Part shown: one piece after another, positions 6,789 through 10,792 of the stretch
Layout: every line of letters starts with the position of its first letter
How positions within the stretch are numbered: position 1 is the first letter of the stretch
Source of the DNA: Candidatus Phaeomarinibacter sp.
GTDB taxonomy: Bacteria > Pseudomonadota > Alphaproteobacteria > CGMCC-115125
Direction: 5' to 3'
NCBI GenBank assembly: GCA_028279995.1
Contig: JANQMQ010000283.1
Coordinates: 1-10,792, forward strand
Length of the DNA stretch: 10,792 nucleotides
Made by a program: the position numbers and the translations under genes
The notes under the pieces: model-generated
The model's input: only the letters and a program-made list of their open reading frames with translations
The model's database searches: none
What the model was told of the DNA's origin: nothing

Positions 6789-7466
6789 ATGAGCCGCCCG
6801 GAACGCCTTTTTCGCCTTCTGAATGCCCTGCGGGTTTTGCCCAAGCCGGTCACTGCGGCTCGGCTCGCCCGCGAAACGGAAGTATCAGAGCGCACGCTCT
6901 ATCGGGACATTGAAAGCCTCCGGTCTGGCGGTGTGCTTGTCGATGGTGCACCGGGTCTTGGCTACACGCTCACGGAAGACCCAACACTGCCGCCACAGAC
7001 ATTCGAGCGGATTGAAATGGAGGCTCTGGTTGTCGGTCTCAGCGATGTGCGTCAGCGGGGTGACCCGGCACTGGCTAAAGCAGCTGACACCGCACTTGCC
7101 AAAATCACTGCGACGCTGCCGGAGCGTCTGCAACGGCAGATACTTCATGCAACGCATATGGTCCATCGGTACGAAACACCCTCCAAGGAAACGCCAGATA
7201 TCTCGGACATCCGCCATGCCTGCTGGGACGAACGCGCAATCGACATAAACTATTGCGATGCCAACGGCGTGGTGACCGGGCGGCGCATCTATCCGCTGGC
7301 CATTGCCTATCTCGACAAGGGGTGTGGATTGCTGGCCTGGTGCTGCCTTCGACAGGGCTACCGAAAGTTCTGGATAGAACGGATCACGGCTTTCAAGCCG
7401 GCCGAAGAGAGTTTCCGCCCGGAGCGCGCCAGGCTGCTTCGCGACTACCTTGCGGAGTTTTCATAA
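6789..7466 (+). CDS. YafY-type HTH/WYL transcriptional regulator
   Basis: The 225-residue protein starts with MSRPERLFRLLNALR. It has a DeoR-like winged helix-turn-helix at about residues 6-62, with recognition-helix region EVSERTLYRDIESLRSGGV and wing GLGYTL. The C-terminal half (about 138-205) is a WYL domain: RRIYPLAIAYLDKGCGLLAWCCLRQGYRKFWIERI, with the signature aromatic/Leu stretch and Arg residues thought to bind nucleic-acid or nucleotide ligands. I chose the ATG at 6789 because AGGA lies 5 nt upstream and the family starts here; an in-frame start at 6705 would overlap the divergent GST start. Such regulators often control a neighbouring gene, here most likely the divergent GST gene and possibly itself. 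The ligand is unknown. Confidence 0.9.
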   Translation: MSRPERLFRLLNALRVLPKPVTAARLARETEVSERTLYRDIESLRSGGVLVDGAPGLGYTLTEDPTLPPQTFERIEMEALVVGLSDVRQRGDPALAKAADTALAKITATLPERLQRQILHATHMVHRYETPSKETPDISDIRHACWDERAIDINYCDANGVVTGRRIYPLAIAYLDKGCGLLAWCCLRQGYRKFWIERITAFKPAEESFRPERARLLRDYLAEFS

Positions 7467-7484
7467 GGCAGCGGATCGGCGGCA

Positions 7485-7511
7485 TATGGAGGAATGGCGC
7501 GCATAACCGAA
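7485..7511 (+). repeat. Copy 2 of TGGCGCGC upstream element (before alkB-like gene)
   Basis: TATGGA, then TGGCGCGC and AACCGAA, within the 103-bp gap before the alkB-like gene and 75-85 nt from its ATG. Its first 18 nt match 8215-8232 at 15 positions without gaps. Confidence 0.45.
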
Positions 7512-7569
7512 AAAGTGCGAACGAGCTTTTCAACACTTGGGTTTTCAGACCAAAGCAGGGAGACTTCGC

Positions 7570-8157
7570 ATGAACAGTGTCATGACGAATGTCCCTTCTG
7601 AGTTGCCGCCTGGTTCTGTAATGATCCCAGATTTCGTGTCTTCAAGGCGCGAGTCAGAACTGCTGGGCTGGATTGATGGTCTGGACTGGCGAGATGATCT
7701 GCGCCGCCGGGTCCAGCATTACGGTTGGGTGTATGATTACAGTGCCAGACGCGTCTCGCCCGATGCCTACATCGGACCATTACCAGCAGATCTGCGACCA
7801 GAGTGTGATGTGCTGTGCAGTACTGGCTTGTTTGACGAAGAGCCGGGCCAGATCATCGTGAATGAATATGAGCCCGGGCAGGGGATCGCGCCGCATATTG
7901 ATTGCGTCCCGTGTTTTGGACCAGTCATCGCGTCGCTTTCATTGGGGTCTCAATGCGAAATCGTTTTAACCAAGAAGGACAACAGCGCAAAAGTCAGCTG
8001 GTTGCTCGACCCTAGAAGCCTGCTGGTTCTTTCAGGAGCCGCCCGCTTTGAATGGTTACATGGCATTCCTGCCCGCAAGTCAGACCCAGTTTCCGGAGTG
8101 CGCAAACCTCGCAAACGACGCGTGTCACTGACCTATAGAACCATGCAGTTTGACTAG
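7570..8157 (+). CDS. AlkB-like 2-oxoglutarate/Fe(II)-dependent dioxygenase
   Basis: This 195-residue protein is a compact AlkB-family oxygenase. The iron ligands are visible as His109 and Asp111 in IVNEYEPGQGIAPHID and His164 in WLHGIP. The 2-oxoglutarate-binding arginine pattern RxxxxxR is Arg184 to Arg190 in RRVSLTYR. An N-terminal DF segment (IPDFVSSRRESELLGWID) matches the usual start of the AlkB fold. AlkB enzymes oxidatively demethylate alkylated bases in DNA or RNA, and some act on proteins or tRNA. The spacing and the NEY-to-HID segment look closer to ALKBH8-type catalytic domains than to E. coli AlkB, which is my inference. ATG 7570 follows GGGAGAC, a good Shine-Dalgarno site; a longer in-frame reading from 7537 is less likely. 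It is probably monocistronic, 103 bp after the regulator gene. Confidence 0.92.
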   Translation: MNSVMTNVPSELPPGSVMIPDFVSSRRESELLGWIDGLDWRDDLRRRVQHYGWVYDYSARRVSPDAYIGPLPADLRPECDVLCSTGLFDEEPGQIIVNEYEPGQGIAPHIDCVPCFGPVIASLSLGSQCEIVLTKKDNSAKVSWLLDPRSLLVLSGAARFEWLHGIPARKSDPVSGVRKPRKRRVSLTYRTMQFD

Positions 8158-8214
8158 GAGCCTTGGCGTTAGAGTGCTGTAATCCCTCGCGCGCCCAACG
8201 CTGCCTTTGGGTAT

Positions 8215-8245
8215 TATGGAAAAGTGGCGCGCCCAGACCAAAAAT
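8215..8245 (+). repeat. Copy 3 of TGGCGCGC upstream element (degenerate alkB leader)
   Basis: TATGGA, TGGCGCGC and ACCAAAAAT in the same order as before the alkB-like gene. Similarity continues through ACACTT and GGGAGAC up to an aligned ATGA at 8290. It looks like a diverged copy of the alkB leader. Confidence 0.45.
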
Positions 8246-8289
8246 CACTGAACACTTTATTTGACACTTTGGCCGATTGGGAGACGCAA

Positions 8290-8352
8290 ATGAGTGCGCC
8301 GGAGATGGCGCATCATCGGTTCACGGACGATCCGCCCGACCCATCGCCATAG
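8290..8352 (+). pseudogene. Possible 20-codon ORF, leader peptide or truncated gene start
   Basis: An ATG at 8290 preceded 6 nt upstream by GGGAG reads 20 codons (beginning MSAPEMAHHRFT and ending PDPSP) to a TAG at 8350-8352. The alignment of its ribosome site and start with those of the alkB-like gene suggests it was once a proper gene start. It could be the 5' remnant of a gene cut by insertion of the mobile element, a leader peptide, or chance. The peptide is not recognisable. Confidence 0.25.
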
Positions 8353-8354
8353 TC

Positions 8355-8373
8355 CGCGCCTGTAGCGCGCCCT
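8355..8373 (+). other. Candidate oriT nick region (hairpin plus GCGCCCT)
   Basis: CGCGC (8355-8359) and GCGCG (8365-8369) form a perfect stem with a 5-nt loop, overlapping GCGCCCT at 8367-8373. GCGCCCT resembles the nick-site core of IncQ/RSF1010-type oriTs. It lies about 90 bp before mobC, the usual oriT position. A small stem, CGGA/TCCG (8324-8334), is just upstream. Motif and position only. Confidence 0.3.
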
Positions 8374-8460
8374 TTCCCCCAACCCCACCCTAGAGATGTC
8401 GCAATCTGGTGCGTGATACGCCGCCGGATGTGCGGCTGCTTGTGCTTGCCTGAAACGCCT

Positions 8461-8832
8461 ATGACCTCAAAACCCCGTTCTTCCTATGTGCTGTCCGTGC
8501 GCCTGACGCCGGAAGAACATGGGGCGCTCAAGGATGCGGCGGGGAGCCTGACGGTGAGCGCCTTCGCGCGGCGCAAGCTGTTGGGAAACTTGGCGATTGC
8601 AAAGTCACGCACAACCCGCAGCCCGAAACCGGATCAGGCGGCCGCAGCGGGGGTGCTGGCCGCCCTCGGGCAATCCGAACTGGCCGTGTCTCTATCGACA
8701 CTGGCCAAGGCTGCTCGCTCCGGTGCGCTGCCAGTGACCGAGGATGTCGAGGCCGCGTTGCTGCACGCCTGTGTCGATGTCGCATCCATGAAGTCTGCGC
8801 TCATGCGCACGCTCGGGATAAAGGAGCATTGA
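8461..8832 (+). CDS. mobC: MobC-like relaxosome accessory protein
   Basis: This 124-residue protein has an N-terminal ribbon-helix-helix-like segment, SYVLSVRLTPEEHGALKDAAGSLTVSAFARRKLLG, which fits the MobC/relaxosome DNA-binding pattern: a beta strand with conserved RLT, then two helices. After it come a basic linker and an Ala/Leu-rich helical C-terminal part. MobC proteins bind oriT and help the relaxase open the DNA there. I start it at the ATG at 8461; the frame is open further upstream, with a GTG at 8413 and an ATG at 8428, and no clear ribosome site decides between them. The stop is followed after 3 nt by the relaxase ATG, in the same reading frame, so the two form one operon. Family assignment rests on the N-terminal pattern plus position next to a relaxase. 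Confidence 0.75.
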   Translation: MTSKPRSSYVLSVRLTPEEHGALKDAAGSLTVSAFARRKLLGNLAIAKSRTTRSPKPDQAAAAGVLAALGQSELAVSLSTLAKAARSGALPVTEDVEAALLHACVDVASMKSALMRTLGIKEH

Positions 8833-8835
8833 CCC

Positions 8836-10242
8836 ATGATTCTTAAAGGCTCCCAGCGCGGCGGCGCAAAACAACTTGGGCTTCACCTTCTACGCACCGA
8901 TGAGAATGAACATGTCGAAGTGCATGAGATCAGGGGATTTGTCTCTGATGATGTCATTGGCGCACTCAAAGAAGCCTATGCGGTCAGCAAGGGCACCAAA
9001 GCCAGACAGTTCCTGTTCTCCGTCTCCCTGAACCCGCCGCAGGATCAGGATGTCTCTATCGATAGCTTTGAATCGGCCATCGACCGGATTGAGGAACGCA
9101 ACGGTCTGGACGGCCAACCGCGTGTGATCGTCTTTCATGAAAAAGAAGGCCGTCGGCATGCCCATGCGGTCTGGAGCCGGATCGATGCGGAGACCATGAC
9201 GGCCAAGCCCCTACCACATTACCGTCTCAAGCTGCGCGACATCGCCAAAGAGCAATATCTCAAACATGACTGGCAAATGCCGCGCGGTTACATGGACAGC
9301 CGCGAAGCTGATCCACGCAACTTCTCCTTGGATGAATGGCAGCAAGCCAAGCGTTCGGGTCACAATGCCCGTGATCTCAAACAAGCAATTCATGAATGCT
9401 GGGCGGTGTCGGATTCGTCACAGAGCTTCGCCAATGCCCTCGAAGAGCGCGGCCTGCGTCTGGCCAAAGGCGACAGGCGCGGGCATGTCGCCATCACCAG
9501 CAGCGGCGAAGTCTTCTCCGTCGCGCGCAGCATCGGCAAGAAAGCCAAAGACGTGCGCGCCCGTCTGGGTGAGCCGGATGACCTCGAATCCGTTGAGGAC
9601 ACCAAAGCGCAGATCGCCAAAGACCTGACTCCGGCAGTGCAACGATTGCTGAAAGAGGCTGAGGACAAACACGCCGCAGCAATCGCGCCGCTCAATCGAC
9701 AGCGCCGGGACATGGCATTAGGCCACAGGGATGAGCGCGTCAGGCTTCAGTCCGCCCAGCAAGAGCGCTGGGATCAGGAGACACAGGAACGCTCGGACAG
9801 GCTCAACAAAGGGATCAAGGGTCTTTGGCAACGCATGACCGGGGAACATGCGCGGATCATGCGGCAAAATCAGAATGAAGCCATGGATGCCCTGAAGCGC
9901 GACCAGAAACAGCGCGAGCGCCTGATCTTCGATCAGCTGGCCGAGCGCCGGAAACTACAGACCGAGATACAATCGCAGCGAAAGGCTCACACCAAACAGA
10001 TCGCCGATCTGCACCGCGACGCGGCACGACTAAGGCGCGGTGAGCTGCCGGAAATGCGCAAAGCCAAAGCTCCACCCTCAAGGGAAACCACTTCACCGCT
10101 GCCCGGGGAAAAAGCCGCTGCCCTCAAGACCCAATGGGACCGCGCCGCCCGTCCGCAAGCGCATGCAGATCGCCTCCAACGGCTGCGGGACAAAACCCGC
10201 GCTGCGCACAATCGGGATCGCGGCCTGGATCATGAGCGCTAG
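8836..10242 (+). CDS. Relaxase / mobilization nuclease (MobA/VirD2-like)
   Basis: Relaxases nick one strand at oriT and pilot it into a recipient cell. This 468-residue protein carries the metal-binding three-His motif as HEKEGRRHAHAVWSRID (His101, His108, His110). Before it come MILKGSQRGGAKQLGLHLLR and SKGTKARQFLFSVSLNPP, and after it PRGYMDSREADPRNFSLDEWQQAKR, all of which I recognise from alphaproteobacterial relaxases of this type. From about residue 255 to 405 the protein is a long, charged, Gln/Arg/Glu-rich coiled coil, and the tail is basic. No Tyr occurs before residue 48, where a relaxase would usually place its nucleophile, whereas His17 and His26 are present. It is translated from AAGGAG (8821-8826) inside the end of mobC. 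Its stop lies 3 nt from the stop of the convergent parE-like gene. No transfer (T4SS) genes are in view, so mobilization would need a helper element. Confidence 0.9.
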   Translation: MILKGSQRGGAKQLGLHLLRTDENEHVEVHEIRGFVSDDVIGALKEAYAVSKGTKARQFLFSVSLNPPQDQDVSIDSFESAIDRIEERNGLDGQPRVIVFHEKEGRRHAHAVWSRIDAETMTAKPLPHYRLKLRDIAKEQYLKHDWQMPRGYMDSREADPRNFSLDEWQQAKRSGHNARDLKQAIHECWAVSDSSQSFANALEERGLRLAKGDRRGHVAITSSGEVFSVARSIGKKAKDVRARLGEPDDLESVEDTKAQIAKDLTPAVQRLLKEAEDKHAAAIAPLNRQRRDMALGHRDERVRLQSAQQERWDQETQERSDRLNKGIKGLWQRMTGEHARIMRQNQNEAMDALKRDQKQRERLIFDQLAERRKLQTEIQSQRKAHTKQIADLHRDAARLRRGELPEMRKAKAPPSRETTSPLPGEKAAALKTQWDRAARPQAHADRLQRLRDKTRAAHNRDRGLDHER

Positions 10243-10245
10243 GGC

Positions 10246-10539
10246 TTAGACAGGATCGCTATCCCAGTCCTCGCGGGCGTGACGCACGCGCAGGATGAGA
10301 ACGTCACTATTGTCCTGAATGAGGTAGATGATGATATGGCTGCCATGAGGATGGCAGCGCACGGGTGGGGTGATTTCGGTGCGCTCTCTGGCGGCGCGGG
10401 GATTGTCTGAGAGAAACTCGAAAACCTGCTCTAGCGCGCCGTGATAGGCCTCGGCTTGCGCCTCACCGAACAGGGCATAGCCTTCGAGGTAGACTTCGAT
10501 GATGTCGTCTTCGGCTTTGCGGGTGAGCTTATAGGCCAA
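10246..10539 (-). CDS. parE: RelE/ParE-family toxin
   Basis: This 97-residue protein matches the ParE toxin fold: MAYKLTRKAEDDIIEVYLEGYALFGEAQAEAYHGALEQVFEFLSDNP, with the N-terminal beta strand and two helices, then a conserved Arg region (PRAARERTEI), and a C-terminal sheet ending IIIYLIQDNSDVLILRVRHARED. ParE toxins poison DNA gyrase; related RelE toxins cleave mRNA, and sequence alone does not separate them fully. The start is TTG at 10539, the only usable start after the antitoxin stop, preceded by GGTGGG. It follows the antitoxin gene by 9 nt in the same reading frame. The weak start may keep toxin output below antitoxin. The gene converges on the relaxase gene with only 3 bp between stops, so there is no room for a terminator. 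Confidence 0.9.
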   Translation of the reverse strand: MAYKLTRKAEDDIIEVYLEGYALFGEAQAEAYHGALEQVFEFLSDNPRAARERTEITPPVRCHPHGSHIIIYLIQDNSDVLILRVRHAREDWDSDPV

Positions 10540-10548
10540 TACCCACCG

Positions 10549-10791
10549 TTATGAGCGTTTGGCACGCTTGCGCGCCTCACTCAGAATGCCGTTCATGGAT
10601 TTGCGGCTGGTGCCGCTATCCAGTGCCTGCGTCACCAGATGCTGCATATGGGCGATCTTGCCCTGCTGCTCCTGATCCTTGCGGATCAGATCGCGCACAT
10701 AATCGCTGGCATTGCTGTAGCGGCCTGCTCCGGCCTGCGCTTCCACCCATTCCTTCATCGGATCGGGGAGCGATACATTCATAGTCGCCAT
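10549..10791 (-). CDS. parD: ParD-family ribbon-helix-helix antitoxin
   Basis: This 80-residue protein begins MATMNVSLPDPMKEWVEAQAGAGRYSNASDYVRDLIRKDQ, the ribbon-helix-helix dimer fold of ParD antitoxins (CC2985-like), which binds the operon promoter. The C-terminal stretch (from about residue 45) is the flexible toxin-binding part, ending in basic EARKRAKRS. It neutralises the ParE-like toxin encoded 9 nt downstream and should autorepress the operon. The ATG at 10791 lies one base from the window edge, so the promoter and operator are outside; an internal ATG at 10782 is an alternative start. The pair probably stabilises the mobilizable element that carries the mob genes. Confidence 0.9.
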   Translation of the reverse strand: MATMNVSLPDPMKEWVEAQAGAGRYSNASDYVRDLIRKDQEQQGKIAHMQHLVTQALDSGTSRKSMNGILSEARKRAKRS

Positions 10792-10792
10792 A

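Larger units (their letters stand above)
8158..8460. other. Intergenic junction between chromosomal genes and the mob region
   Basis: These 303 bp separate the alkB-like gene from mobC and hold no convincing full gene. From left to right I see a 9-bp direct repeat GCGCGCCCA (8189-8197 and 8227-8235), a small stem CCCAA/TTGGG (8194-8211), a degenerate copy of the alkB leader (8215-8292), a 20-codon ORF (8290-8352), a GC-rich hairpin overlapping a GCGCCCT motif (8355-8373), a C-rich tract (8371-8390), and a stem GCCGC/GCGGC (8420-8436). The boundary of the mobile element is probably in this stretch. Confidence 0.5.

Noticed and set aside
8189..8235. 9-bp direct repeat GCGCGCCCA as an attachment or target-site duplication
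   Set aside because: The two copies are only 38 bp apart with nothing element-like between them, and the word is easily produced in GC-rich DNA.
1..10792. CRISPR arrays, rRNA or insertion sequences
   Set aside because: I saw no regularly spaced repeats, no rRNA-like sequence and no transposase reading frame.

Overview
The window looks like chromosomal DNA of a Gram-negative alphaproteobacterium. The evidence is moderately high GC with strong third-position GC in the coding frames, an outer-membrane beta-barrel protein with a terminal Phe, a LuxI-type synthase, and a relaxase/MobC pair of a kind I associate with alphaproteobacterial mobilizable elements. I cannot name a genus from the sequence alone.

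Layout. (1) 1-2359, minus strand: an alpha/beta hydrolase gene followed 23 nt downstream by a HerA-like DUF853 (YjgR-type) P-loop ATPase gene that runs off the left edge. (2) 2545-3186, plus strand: an acyl-homoserine-lactone synthase (LuxI family) with a perfect Shine-Dalgarno site, transcribed divergently from the hydrolase and closed by a GC-rich hairpin. No luxR is visible. (3) 3353-3655, plus: a 100-residue protein of unknown function, convergent with (4) 3665-4996, minus: an MBL-fold hydrolase with an alkyl-sulfatase-type dimerisation region. (5) 5154-5888, minus: a secreted outer-membrane beta-barrel protein. (6) 6092-6712, minus: a glutathione S-transferase, divergent from 6789-7466, plus: a YafY-type HTH/WYL regulator. 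(7) 7570-8157, plus: an AlkB-like 2-oxoglutarate/Fe(II) dioxygenase. (8) 8158-8460: about 300 bp of non-coding DNA marking the change from ordinary chromosomal genes to mobile DNA; it holds a degenerate copy of the alkB leader, a possible truncated 20-codon ORF and a candidate oriT. (9) 8461-10242, plus: mobC and a relaxase gene, then 10246-10791, minus: a parDE toxin-antitoxin pair. No integrase or replication gene is in view, so this is one side of a mobilizable or formerly plasmid-borne element.

How they may work together. LuxI should make an acyl-homoserine lactone signal. The hydrolases on either side (alpha/beta and MBL fold) belong to folds that also contain lactone-degrading enzymes, so a synthesis/turnover neighbourhood is possible but unproven. 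The mob genes would process an oriT for conjugative transfer using another element's machinery, and parDE would stabilise the element. The most unusual non-coding signal is a short element built around TGGCGCGC plus an ACC/A-rich stretch. It occurs upstream of luxI, upstream of alkB and at the mobile-element boundary, each time 50-75 nt before a start codon.
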